From: Nigrospora sphaerica
Taxonomy: Eukaryota > Ascomycota > Sordariomycetes > Amphisphaeriales > Apiosporaceae
Reading direction: 5' to 3'
Assembly (NCBI GenBank): GCA_018287875.1
Contig: JAGVVL010000009.1
Span: 3,906,001-3,970,000, forward strand
DNA length: 64,000 nt
Both the position numbers and the translations under genes were made by a program. Positions 35,553-46,610 of the stretch are shown here, piece after piece (position 1 is the first letter of the stretch; each line of letters begins with the position of its first letter). The notes under the pieces are model-generated. The model saw nothing but the letters and a program-made list of their open reading frames with translations, was not told where the DNA came from and did no database searches.

Positions 35553-37260
35553 AAGGGCCGTAATCTTTCGAATTGGTTCTCCCAGAATCTGCCGGTGTAA
35601 TGCTTTTATAAGAGCCCTCTCTTAACTCTAAACTTAGAGCGGTAGCTAGCAAACAACGGCTCGCTTCGAGGAAAGGTTTCTGAAATACACTTACAGCTCT
35701 AGGGATGCATGATGGGATTTCCGAAAATTCCGCATGGTGGAAAATGGTGCTCTCGGCTGCTTGCCAGGGTTCGCACGGCAATGCATACCAAATAAGTTAT
35801 AGATGCTTCATGCCACCACGGACGTTTATGGAATCACAGGGTAGAAGTACGGCTCAAGTTGTGTTCCGTCACCCTACCCGCCTTGAGTCACTTGGGGCTA
35901 TTTGCAAAAACTCCAAAGAAATGACTCTCTATATGAACATTTCCATTTGGTATAGGCCTGTACCGGGAAAGATTGGACGGTGCAATTGAGGGTGATCATC
36001 AACACATAGACTCTTAGTCTTGCAGCAAGTACAATACCGTGACACGGGGTGACAGTGATGACCCAATGACTTGGTCACGAACTTCAGTGACAAGGTGCCT
36101 TAAGCTTTCCGACTGGGTCCGGAGAAGCGAAATTCCTCGATCAGGGTCGGCGGCGGCTGGCTTCGTGTCTTGAGTGGTGATGGGGACGATTAGCGAGACC
36201 CGTGATACTAATCCTCTACGGTAGACGAGGACGCGAAGGGTGGTATCGACAGCGTCTTGGCTCCCACTGAAACAAGGGTTTGTTCGAATCGTTCTACGTT
36301 CCTTCGCGTCATGGAGGATTCTAGGCCAATAACATATCTGTTGCCCTTGTCCTCGTCCTCTCTGGGTCTTCTCGGCATTTGAGATCGCCGCTTGTCCTCG
36401 GTTGCCGGTTCGCCTTCATTCAATGGCCAACTCACCTCCTGGTATCGTCAAGAAAAGCAATAGACAAGCCTGGCCGATCGGGCGACGGGGCTCCGCAGAT
36501 ATGCCGAGTTGAACGGAGCTTGGCTCGCACGGGGAGGAGGATTGTTCTTTAACCGAGTCGGTTACGCCTAGTAACGACGAGAAGGTGAAGCATCGCTTGT
36601 TGCCATAGGATCTGGCGATGCTACCTTGTTCTATGTGCGAGACGGGCTACCACTGGCTTGCCTTCATTTTCGCGGGAATGTGGCTGGCAGGACCAAGTAA
36701 ATAGACCTGTACTAGCGTACGTGCGTACATGTTAGGGGGGCTTTTAGAGGGGCAGCTGCTGCCCCAGTCCCTGCCACTTTTCTACACAACCCCACCCGCC
36801 CAGTCGAACCGTTCCCACCGCCGCCTCTGCTGGTATCCATTGCAGCATAAGCCTTCTATTTCTCTGATTTCTGACTGGTGATGGATGAGAGAATATGATA
36901 GGTGGCCGATCAGTAGACCATATACAAATCGCCGTAACCCGATGCGACGAAAACGCGGGTTTGGAGTGGCCTCGGCGGGCTTGGCGATAGTTGCTGACAC
37001 TACGGCGCCCAGGCCCCAAGAAAAGCAGCCTTGGCGACTGGATTGCGACATTTTCCTTGACAATCCCAGCGCCTGCGTCTGGCGGTAAAGGCTTCCATTC
37101 TACTCTTCTAGAAGGCAGCTGAATCAGACATCGTCATGACGGCATGCCGATAAGATGGCCGGTTGACATTCACCGTAACTTGCGGATCGCATTTGCCGCG
37201 GCTCTTTACGCCTCACCGTCGCTAGCAACTCCGCCAGAACGATACTTGGCCGCGTCCGAC
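35553..37260. other. intergenic, nothing recognised
   Basis: 3' flank of the PKS, mixed sequence, then the 5' flank of the permease gene. An ATG at 37144 is in frame with the permease and could extend it by 39 residues; the 37261 ATG is preferred because it starts right before the conserved N-terminus. No tailoring-enzyme or regulator gene is visible here. Confidence 0.45.
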
Positions 37261-39563
37261 ATGAACGCCGACGAGCGTCCGCCGCCCCCCGACATCAGCC
37301 GCATCGGCGATTGGCAATCCATCCTCACTCTCATCGTCTTCATCATCACAAGTGGGTTGCGCTTCCTCACTGATGCTTCTTGCATAGCTCTCGCTCACCC
37401 ACAACCCAGATGTGATCGTAAGCTTCCCGTTCCACATTCCCATTCCTGTGCCGGGAACGCTGTGGAATGCCTTCGTCGGGGCACTGCGCAAGCTGCGAAT
37501 CATCCCGCCGCGCGATCAGCAAGACCACTACCAAGATGCCGAGCGCTGGAAGATCTTACGCTTTCATGTGAGCACCGTTATGGCGCCGCTATACGCCTGT
37601 CTTTTCCTGCTGGCCACTCTGGCCATCGGCCGGCGTGAGGTCTACGACGGTCCGTCGGCTCCCCCACTCTCGTGCGTTCCTATGTTGACAACAGCAACAA
37701 GGCGTCGTTGGCGACAGCAATATTGAGCCGTACGATGTCATGCTCTTCTTCATCACGCTGGCTTATGTCGCCATTTCCATCGATGCTTCAGGTAGGTGGC
37801 CCGCCCTCTCGTATCTGCCGTGCCACGCTCCGCCTGCTGATACGAACGCCTAGGCCTACTAAGGTACCTCGCATTCCGTGTCCTTCAAAAGGGCGGTGGC
37901 CACGGCCGGCGGCTTTACCTATACCTGTATTGGTTCTTCTTTGCCTTGGGCACAGCCATCGGCAATGACCCCATCATACTATCTGGTGGGTCGACTCCTT
38001 CTGAGCCGCCTTGTAAGCCGAGCCATTTCCGCTGAATTAGTCTCACCTACAGGAACGGCATTTCTGGCCTACATGATCCGGGGTTCGAGCAATATCGAGT
38101 CGGCACGGGCCTGGGTGTTCTCTCAGTTCGCCGTGGCCAACATCAGCTCGGCGATTCTAGTGTCGTCGAACCCGACAAACCTGGTGCTAGCGGGGGCCTT
38201 CCAGATTAAGTTTATCGACTACACGGCCAACATCGTCGTGCCCGTGCTGTTCACGGCGGCGATCCTATGCCCGTGTCTGCTGTTCCTCGTTTTCCGTAGC
38301 GAGAAGCTCGTGCCGCGCACCATCGGTATACAGCAGTTGCCCGATGCTGAGAAGGACCGCGACCCCGTTAACCCTAACGTGCCCTTCGCGGGCGCCGGCG
38401 AGGACCGTAGCGCCGTATCCGAGATCCTGAACCCCTTCCTCGACCGCCGCCACGCCGCCGTCAGCTGCACCATCATGATCGCCGCTCTCGTTTCCATTCT
38501 GCTCATCAACGCCATCACCGCTAGTCGCGGCGGCCACCCGACGCCTGTGCTGTTCGTCTCGGTCCCCGCCGCAGTCCTATGCTTCGCCTGCGACCTCTTC
38601 TCGGGCTGGCGCCACCGTGCCGCGACGCGTGCTCTGGCCACCCGCGGCCGCCTGCTGGCCGAACGCGCTGAGACCGAGCAGGAACTGCGCCGCCGTGCTG
38701 CCGCCGCCGGCGGTGACCATAGCAGCCCTACGACGGCGGTCGGGCGCGGCTCGTCCTCCGAGGGCCCTGACGGCGCGCGTCTCTTTGAGAAGTTACCCGT
38801 CTCCGACGCGACCGGCGAGGAAATGGCTGCCGCCGTCACGCGCGAGCTGGACCGGCGAAAGACGGTAGAGGCCGCACAGCCCGCCACGCTGGTCTCCAAG
38901 GCCCGCGAGGCGCACGCCTGGTGGCGCGAAACCTTCCCCGCCGCCTCCACCGTCCTCTCCCGCCTGCCGTTCCCGCTGGTGCCTTTTGCCTTTTCCATGT
39001 TCGTTCTCGTCCAGGGATTGGTGTCCAAGGGCTGGGTGTCCGTCTTCGGCTACGGCTGGGACGCGTGGGTGGAACGAACGGGCGTTGTGGGCGCTGTGTC
39101 CGGCATGGCGTTCCTGGCCGTTGTTTTATGTAATGTAAGTCTTCGTCCCCTCACCTCTTGAACGATCATTATCGTCTATACCAGCTTCGATCGCCCGAGC
39201 CTAACACTTTGCCGCCAGTTTACGGGCACTAACATCGGTACCACAATCCTGCTCTGCCGCATTATACAGGCCTGGGAGCAGATCCTGGCCGCCGAGGACC
39301 GGACCGTCAGCGACCGGACCTTCTGGGGCACCGTCTATAGCATGGCGCTGGGCGTCAACTTCGGCGCATTCAGCTCCGTGCTGTGCGCGTCGCTGGCCGG
39401 CCTGCTTTGGCACAGCATTCTGCTCTCCAAGGGCGTCGTCGTGCGCCGCCTCGAATTTCTCCGCGTCAACGCCCCAATCATCGGCATTGCCACCGCCGTC
39501 GGCTGCTCCGTCCTCGTCGGCGAGATCTACATCATGCGCACCGACGAGCCCTACAACCCATAA
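37261..39563 (+). CDS. ArsB/NhaD-type anion or ion permease
   Basis: Six exons (37261-37351, 37410-37649, 37702-37791, 37854-37985, 38053-39134, 39219-39563) join in phase to 659 aa. The protein has about ten to twelve hydrophobic segments: WQSILTLIVFIITNVIVSFPFHIP, VMLFFITLAYVAISIDASG, YWFFFALGTAIGNDPIILSGTAFLAY, and the half-site SSNPTNLVLAGAF typical of the ion-transporter clan. A long polar cytoplasmic loop (about residues 340-450) is Ala/Arg/Glu-rich. The second half repeats the T-N motif in CNFTGTNIGTTILLCR. Duplicated [S/T]NPTN-like and GTN motifs at discontinuous helices are the signature of the ArsB/NhaD/CitM superfamily. Substrate (arsenite, Na+/H+ or an organic anion) cannot be told by eye. 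No arsenate reductase or other ars gene adjoins. Confidence 0.82.
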
Positions 39564-40393
39564 GGGCGGCGGTTCCGAGGCTGAAAGACCAGGGAACCGT
39601 GTTCGTGTCCCAGTGGCGCTTAGGCCATTATACTTCGGGCGTGGCTGGGGACGTATCAGAGTTCAGTCAAGTGGTCGTCTCAAGTTTTTTTGCTGCCCAT
39701 AGGACCGAAAGGGAGCATGGATGATGTCATGCATGGTCTGCTTAAGCATCGGATCCTAGCGTAAGTTAATATTAACCTGTGATGCCGACAGTATCCACCA
39801 ATGCCGCAGGGGTATTTAGCTTCAGTCTGAGACTCCGTAGTACAAGATTTATTGGACACTGAGTCCAGATACGCTCTCCTGTGGTACCTGCTGTCTCCAG
39901 ACCCGAAATCGTTCACTTGTACTTTAGCTACGAGGTGAAACTATCAATTGCCCTGAGGAATGCCTAGTGACTTGGGCTCTCCCATCTGGCACCTGTTCTT
40001 GGATAAGGAAAGTCCTTTTTTGTGTCACAAACAACGATGAGACCAAAGGATACGGTAAGGCAGGCAAAATTAAGGCATACCTAGAAAAAAGATGTTCTAT
40101 GGCGAAGTCCAACTCCTCCTGTCTGTCAATTCGCAATATCGGTCCCAGCTGAGCATCCATGGAGCTGCTCCGCACCCACAAAGACGTGAGTACAACGGTG
40201 AGCATCCGTACTCGAGAACAGCGAATGCCCCATGGGAAACATTCGTGATGGTGCGATCTATTCCATATCAGCCAAGGGCCCTGCGGGAAGCATGAAAAAG
40301 GCTGAAAAGAAGAGCCTGCACTACCTTGGGTGGATGGGGGTCCTGGAGCGACCCCTTCTCACGTCTATCGAAATCGCTCGAGTAAATCGCCGC
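39564..40393. other. convergent intergenic region
   Basis: Lies between the stops of the permease (+) and the LysM gene (-). No gene, repeat or RNA was recognised. Confidence 0.4.
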
Positions 40394-40636
40394 CTAGGGA
40401 CACTTCACGTAAATGGTGGTCCAGGCGGGGACGAAGTCCTTGCTCGGGAGGTTGTTCCGACGCGCAATGTCCTCAGCCGTGTCGCCCAAGTCCGCGGCGA
40501 TCTCGTCCAGGGTGTCTTTTAGGACGACCCAGTACCAACCCATACCCGGGTTCTCACGGTCGTATCGGCAGCCTCGCTTATCGGCGGCGGCGGCAAGACC
40601 GCAGAGCACGGCCAAAGCAAAGAACATGGCGCGCAT
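40394..40636 (-). CDS. tiny secreted single-LysM protein
   Basis: An intronless 80-aa frame. Residues 1-18 form a signal peptide (MRAMFFALAVLCGLAAAA). The mature 62 residues are almost entirely one LysM-like motif: W-Y-W-V-V-L-K-D-T-L-D-E-I-A-A-D-L-G, then a helix with A-E-D-I-A-R-R-N-N-L, and a closing strand T-T-I-Y-V-K-C. The D-T-L.x.I-A..L and N-N-L spacing is the LysM hallmark. Two cysteines remain in the mature form (23 and 79), one at each end, and could close the fold. LysM modules bind chitin or N-acetylglucosamine oligomers; small secreted LysM proteins in fungi often shield cell walls or suppress chitin perception by plants. That role is inference here. Flanking DNA is gene-poor. 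Confidence 0.78.
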   Translation of the reverse strand: MRAMFFALAVLCGLAAAADKRGCRYDRENPGMGWYWVVLKDTLDEIAADLGDTAEDIARRNNLPSKDFVPAWTTIYVKCP

Positions 40637-41692
40637 TTTAAAGTGATGTATTTACATGTCGAGAGGGAAATAGTCGTTGGCGAATTCGTTTTTGGGCCTG
40701 AGGGGCATAAATCTTTAATATGTACGTCGGGTATGTGTAGTATATGTATGCATATCAAGCGATATTACACATCGCACGTGTTCTCGGTAAAACTCTCAGT
40801 TATACGGTCCATACTATGTACTATTTTCGGCGTAGTTGACAGGCCACGGTACGAACTTGGCGCAATGCTTCACAGCCGTGCAGGGTTCAAGGGATACATC
40901 TTCCTTCGGTGAATGGCCGTCCCGAAGTTCCGAAACCAGTGATGCCGGGCTAATCAATCTAGGCGTACCCGCGCCTCGTTCGTAATATCTAAGTACTTTT
41001 CACTATGCTCCGTCTTTCCGAGGGGCCGCCATGACGCGAATTCGTCATTGGCCCTTCTTGCCGAGTATCCCGAACGGAACGACAAGTTCGTTACGAAACC
41101 CCTTTGGCTGAGTCCTTGGCTCATCTGGGCAGGCCGAATCGGTCGGAAACGGGTAGAAAAGTCCAAAAGATAATGGTGGCGAGGATTTGCAGAGTCACTG
41201 CAGAGTCAGAGGCAGGGGCTACTAACCTAACTGGGCAAAGAACCAACAGTCGTCTTGCTCGCAACGGGAATGCACGTTCCGATGAAAGTATCCACGTACG
41301 TTCCGCCAGAACGCCTTGTTGGTCTACGAAAATGTGAAGTACTTCACTGCGCAAAATGAATCGCTCCCAGAATTGAGTAGCCGTGCTAAGAATGACCGAA
41401 CAACGTTTTCAAGACTGACTCCTGCTGCTTTCCTTTTTTCTGGGCCGGAGTAGGTGCTCTTCTCTACAGGTCTGGGTACATCAGCCCTAGGGGTCCATGG
41501 GGTCCGATCCTGCAGGTTTGGACAGGGACCAATCTGGAATCAACACGACATTCCGCACCATCAGCCTCAAGATGAGGGGGTTGCTGACACACGCTCTTTC
41601 ACCATCTCGCCGGGTCCGGCTCCTGGCCCTCCTCTGCAATCGTCCAATTCCGACGTTGCTGGCTCCAACTTTCTGCAAAGCACTGGCGCATC
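40637..41692. other. intergenic between LysM gene and STAND gene
   Basis: About 1.05 kb of mixed, partly AT-rich sequence serving as divergent upstream DNA. No supported gene. Confidence 0.4.
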
Positions 41693-43616
41693 ATGAGCTT
41701 CGGCTTTGGGGTTGGCGACTTCCTCACAGTCATTGAACTGGCTACAAAGATTCGCAAACGCTTCGTGGACGCGCCAGCGCACCTGAAGGCGGTTTCAGAT
41801 GAAGTCAAAAGCCTGAGCAGCCTCATCCAAGATGTCGAGGTCGATATCACCGACCGCGACATGACCACGGACCGCCTTGACAGGCTCAACACCATCATCG
41901 GCGGTGCGAAGAGCGTACTCGAAGACCTAGACGCCTTCCTTGAGAAGAACCGCTCCATCTCCGAGAAAGGCAGAACGAACCTCAAGCGCATCTGGTCGCG
42001 CTTCTCCTTGGACTCCGGAGATGCAAGAGACCTCCGTGACCGACTCACGACGCATGTCACCCTACTCAACACTTTCTTGGACCACGACCTCCGGGATACT
42101 ATATCCAAGGTGCACGAACACATGAACGAAGAGGACCGACAGCGAATCCTGGAATGGGTCAGCAAAGAAGACCACAGCGCACGGCAAGCCAACCTTCTTC
42201 GACGTCGCCAACTTGGAACCCGGAAGTGGTTACTTGAGTCCAAAGAATGGACAAACTGGACAGGCTCACAGGGCCTCACTTTGTATTGTCCCGGCATTCC
42301 CGGCGCGGGGAAGACCTTCACGTCAGCCATGGTTATCGAAAGGCTACAACAAATAACCAAGGACCAGCCATCCATCGCACTGTCCTACGCATTCTGCGAT
42401 TACAAACGATGTGAAGAACATGGATTTGAGGTGACGCTACTGAGGCTCCTTCTGAGAGGGATTCTGGAGCAGTGTTCTTTTCCCACTGAACTTCGTCGCT
42501 TGTACAAGTCCTCTGCAGCACCAAAATGGGAGCTCGAGCTGGACGAGACAGTCGAATTGTTCCGATTGGTCTCACCACAGAAGCGACAAATCTTCTTGGT
42601 GGTGGATGCTCTCGACGAGCTCCAAAGAAACCAAAGGGAAATTCTCGTACAAAACCTCCTGAATCTTCAGTATCATCTTGGTTTCAACCTGTTCTTCACT
42701 TCGCGAAAGATGGGCGACATTTACGAGCTCTTCCCTTCCAAAACCATGATAGTTGAGGTTTTGGCTACAAAGGAGGATGTCTACAGCTACCTGAGCTGCC
42801 GGGTGAATCTTTTACCGAGTGTCGTTCGTAAGAACAAACAGCTACAGGAAGAAATTCAGTACGCCATCGTGGAAGCTGTAGATGGAATGTGAGTTCGGAC
42901 GAGCCCAGGAGCATGACTCCAACGACTAACCTCTTTACAGGTTTCTACTTGCAGATCTTCACTTCGGCTCTCTTCGGGGCAAGTTGACAGCAGGCGCCAT
43001 AAGGAAGGCGCTGGCCGAGCTATCGAACGGTTTCTCTGGAGTCTCTCGAGCATACGAGAAAGCGTACACCAAGGCAATGGCTCGGATTCAGGAACAAGAT
43101 GCCGAAGCGCTGGCTATGGCGAGGCGGGCACTTCTCGTGCTCAGTCACGCAAGGCGACCTTTTCATTCCCTCGAACTCTGCCATGCACTTGGCATTCAGG
43201 ATGATGGAACCCCCTTCGACGAAGAGGATGTTCCGGATATAGGGGACGTTTTGTCCCTCTGTGCCGGACTTGTCATACACCAAACTGAGACTGACATCGT
43301 CGAGCTGGCCCACAGGTCCACCAAGGAGTACTTGGAATCGAGCGCTTGCAAGTGGTTCCCGGACGCAGAAGAAGTCATGTACAGACTCTGCGTGACCTAC
43401 ATTGATTCCTTCGAGAAATCGGCAACTTGTGGGACATCTCCGGAAGACTTTTATTTCCTTGACTATTCTCGGAAACACTACGAAGACCATGGCATCGCTC
43501 TGGAGAAACAACTCCTCGGCGTGGAAGCAGCTGACGTTGAAATCGCCAATACGGATCGCACGGGACACCAAGCGAACCACGAACCTCCACCGACTGCCAC
43601 GTCGCAGCTTCTTTAG
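41693..43616 (+). CDS. STAND NTPase with HeLo-like N-terminus and NACHT domain (fungal NLR, truncated)
   Basis: Two exons (41693-42888, 42941-43616) join in phase to 623 aa. The N-terminus (MSFGFGVGDFLTVIELATKIRK...LKAVSDEVKSLSSLIQDV) is the helical HeLo-like/STAND N-terminal domain common in fungal NLRs. The NACHT module follows: Walker A G201-I-P-G-A-G-K-T208, Walker B F-L-V-V-D305-A-L-D-E-L, then a FTSRKM sensor-like motif. From about 410 the helical region after NACHT includes R-R-P-F-H-S-L-E-L-C-H-A-L and A-H-R-S-T-K-E-Y-L. Such proteins act as intracellular receptors in heterokaryon incompatibility or xenobiotic response, oligomerising on ligand binding. The frame stops at 43616 in a polar tail, just before sequence that still encodes decayed ankyrin units, so the sensor repeats have been lost. 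Whether the truncated form is made is unknown. Confidence 0.88.
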
Positions 43617-44710
43617 CTTTGGATCATCCAAATGACCAAAGAGCTAGAGGGATGAAGTCCAGTCTTGTATGGGCCAGTGGGCACCTGAAACACAACATTG
43701 CCTGGATGCTTCTTTCTTCGAATCTATCTGAGGTGGCCAGCCAGATTGATGAAGCATTGGAGACTGTTGTTCGTGTCGGCGACTATGGCATTGCTTCGAT
43801 GTTCCTGGAACTTGGCGCCGACCCGATTTATCGTACGGGAGTTCGGACTTCTCCTGAAGAAAATCCTCCCATGGTAAGAAAGTACGTCTGCTTCTCACAA
43901 AGTCTTAACCCTCCCTTACTGCAACCCCCTGACTTTTGAATAGAGTCCTGGGCCTCGAGGCAAAGCACCTTGATCCAACTCACCAGAATATATGGACTGC
44001 CCTGTTCTTAACTCGTCTCTTCCCGTTGCTATGTTTTATGGGCAGTAATCTTGTGTCGGCTTCTACTTGCCTGGTTACAGAATCACGGAGATGTGAAACT
44101 AAACAGCCGTGATGGCGAATGGGGAACTCCTCTTACGTGGGCGACTTAAAACGAGATGCTCGACGTTGTCGCTATTTTTTGGAGCACACAAGCGCTGATC
44201 CAAACGGCAATTAAGAGAGGAAAAGTCCACTTTCAGAGACTTGCATCAGAGGAAATCTGGACCTCATCAAGATGCTGCAGGAGAATGGCACTCTTGATAT
44301 GGTCCGCCTATACAACACTCAGCGTTGGACCTGTCTCTTGGAGCTATATCACTTTTGGCCAGCGCCTGTACATGAGACTAGTCGCTTCGGGGCCGTGTAC
44401 TAGGTTGACAAGGCCCACGAATCCGAAGACGCCCTCCTCGATTTGGCCATCCGCGAGCGAGGCTTTCCCACTTTCAAGGCTATGTTGGCTTTGAGCGATT
44501 TTGAGAAGGTGGTCAACGAACGACAGACTTACGGCCGGACACCAATGGCAATCGCTGTAATGAAGAGAAATCTGGAGATTTGCAGATTGCCGTCGTCCCA
44601 TCCATCAATGGATCACAACATCCAGGACGACGGAGGGTTCACGCTCCTGCACTACGCCATACACCAGGCTTCCAAATGGTGCCATCGTCCGGTTTGGAAG
44701 CGAACCGATC
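43617..44710 (+). pseudogene. decayed ankyrin-repeat tail of the STAND protein
   Basis: Ankyrin-like segments persist in different frames: about 43690-43850 with ETVVRVGDYGIASMFLELGADP; about 44110-44220 with TPLTWAT, a TAA, then LDVVAIF, a shift at a T-run near 44175, and LEHTSADPNGN followed by another TAA; about 44222-44400 with GNLDLIKMLQENGTLDMV; and about 44440-44700 with LLDLAIRERGFPTFKAML, RTPMAIAVMKRNLEI and TLLHYAIHQAS. At least two stops and two frameshifts separate them. Together with the preceding gene this is the usual HeLo-NACHT-ankyrin layout with its repeat domain destroyed. The damage includes indels, so RIP alone does not explain it. Confidence 0.72.
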
Positions 44711-45118
44711 TTCCATGACCAAAAGAATGTGTCGGAATCATCGAGTTCTTGTGTTCGAGATCTGACGTCGATGCCGACGTGAAAGCGAACGACAGATACT
44801 ACCCTGAGTTGGAATACGAAAGGGAGGAGAAAAGGGCTGCGGCAAACACGGCGAAGAACCTAGCCTCGTACTTGCTGGATGGTTCTTGCACGAACTGGAC
44901 GCTAAGAGCCACAGCAACCCATACAACATTCAGTGCCTTGTGTCGATCCTCAAATTTCTTGTGGCGCTCATTATCCCAGGTGGTGCAGGGACGAACGAGT
45001 AGTGGAAGTGTGAAGGAAGGTTCGGTACTCCTGATATACTGTGTATTGATTCATTACCCTCGCTCGTTTTATCTGGTTTCACAACATCCCCATCGACCCT
45101 CACCACCCATCGCTTCCT
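44711..45118. other. intergenic, end of decayed region
   Basis: A few coding-like scraps (for example around 44770-44880) may be further remains of the ankyrin tail, but no motif is clear. The right end is the 3' flank of the CBM9-like gene. Confidence 0.35.
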
Positions 45119-45799
45119 TCACACAAAAGTTACGTGGCCAAAGAACGGCGTGACGTGGAAGTTGGCCTCGTCGGGCGGGCTCCAGGCGCCGAGGACCTGG
45201 TCAGGGAACAGGGAGGGGGAAGTGACGGTGCGAAAGAAGTTCATGCGCCAGCGGGTGCCGCGCGCGCAGCCATCCTCGACATTGAAGAGGGCTAGGGGGA
45301 CGACGAGGCGCGACTCCCAGGTCTCGGCGGCGCGGTCGAGGCGGGTCTCGGCGAGCAGGCCGTCGCCGACAGGGTCGGGGATGAGGAAGTGGTCGAAGGG
45401 GGTACCGGGGGCGCGGACGCGCGAGGGGTTGTAGATGAAGGACTGGAAGGTGGCGTTGTTGGGGGCGACCTCGAGCTCGAGGTAGGTCTGCGGGTCGCCG
45501 GCTCCGAGGCTCAGGAAGACCTCGAGGACTTCGTACTCGTACAGCGCGCCGTTGGTGCCGTACGCCGGGTTGAAGAAGAAGGCCGTCTCGTTGTACGCCG
45601 TCAGCGTCAGCCGGATCGCCGCCGCATCGTAGCACAGGTCCGCCGTCGTCAGCGGGAAGTCGTCGCGCCCGGCCGGCACCCCCGCCGTGTACGCGATGTG
45701 CGCCTGCGCCGGGCACGCCGGCACTTCCAGCGAGGGGACCGCGGTGGCGCCGGCCGACAGGGCGGCGGACGCGGTCAGGAGGAGGACGGGCACAAGCAT
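45119..45799 (-). CDS. secreted CBM9-like carbohydrate-binding protein
   Basis: An intronless frame giving 226 aa from the ATG at 45799, which opens a clean signal peptide (MLVPVLLLTASAALSAGATA). The frame extends 31 codons further upstream to 45892, but a TATA-like TATAAG sits only a few bases before that ATG and about 100 before the 45799 one, so the inner start is preferred. The body is beta-rich: a domain with YDAAAIRLTLTAYNETAFFFNPAYG, then LYEYEVLEVFLSLG..DPQTYLELEVAPNN, and a C-terminal ESRLVVPLALFN..WRMNFFRT. The E-V-F-L..Y-L-E-L-E-V-[AS]-P pattern is that of the CBM9/DOMON-like sandwich seen in fungal secreted proteins. Ligand probably a sugar; no catalytic residues are evident. It lies 0.8 kb from the GH32 gene on the same strand. 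Confidence 0.72.
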   Translation of the reverse strand: MLVPVLLLTASAALSAGATAVPSLEVPACPAQAHIAYTAGVPAGRDDFPLTTADLCYDAAAIRLTLTAYNETAFFFNPAYGTNGALYEYEVLEVFLSLGAGDPQTYLELEVAPNNATFQSFIYNPSRVRAPGTPFDHFLIPDPVGDGLLAETRLDRAAETWESRLVVPLALFNVEDGCARGTRWRMNFFRTVTSPSLFPDQVLGAWSPPDEANFHVTPFFGHVTFV

Positions 45800-46610
45800 G
45801 ACGAGGGCTGCGAGAGAGGAGGGACCGAAAGACGGAGGATCGTGGCCCGGGAGCTGTTTCTCGGGGCTCGCCTCACGCAACGACGGCTTCATCTCTTATA
45901 CGATGCGCACTCTGGCCCCTGGGCACTTTCACCCCGCAAACCCCGGGCGGGATATGACGGTGTCCTGCGAATCAGGGACGGCGGACTGCAGCCGGTCACA
46001 TCACCCCCTCACTGCGAAGGATCAGGAACAAACCAATGAGACGGCCAGAAGAGCGGACTGGTGCAGCACGCCCCGCGGCGAAGGATTGCAGGCAAAAGAA
46101 ACGTTGGATTCTTGGCGCTGCGGAGTCCCTTCCGGCAGGAGCGTCATGGCACGTTACCATAGGCGCAGGATAGTTGTGGGAAATGGGATTGATTCCCCCT
46201 CCCAGGAAGATGCGGGATTCCAGTGGCTGTGCATGTAAGATGGCATTCATTGCCCTTCTTGTTTGTCACGTGTCAGCCCCCTCGTGGCGGGAGACGCGCC
46301 GGCACCCGCGACACCAAGGCCACGGGAAAGATCAGATCTGCAATCGGACGGCGCTTAAGGTTTTGCCATTTGGTGGGAAAGCTCGGCCCGGATGGCGGGG
46401 CCTGTCGGATCCGTCTGCTTGGAAACAAGAGATCGTGAGATGACGGCAGGGAGGAAAATGTGGGCACGGTCATGACCAGGGGAGTCCGGGCCTGCAAGAC
46501 AGAAAATATGCGGCCGTGGGGCGAAGCAATGATCGGCACGCTGTGCATTACGAAGTACGTGTGTGATATGCTAATGGATTCTCGGGCATTCCATCCACAG
46601 AAACGTCCCT
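45800..46610. promoter_or_regulatory. upstream region of the CBM9-like gene
   Basis: Minus-strand TATAAG near 45895-45904 is the likely TATA box of the CBM9-like gene. The rest is mixed sequence running to the end of the GH32 gene. No other gene is supported. Confidence 0.45.

Noticed and set aside
45800..45892. Upstream in-frame ATG of the CBM9-like gene at 45892
   Set aside because: TATAAG sits within about 10 bases of it; the inner ATG at 45799 starts a clean signal peptide.
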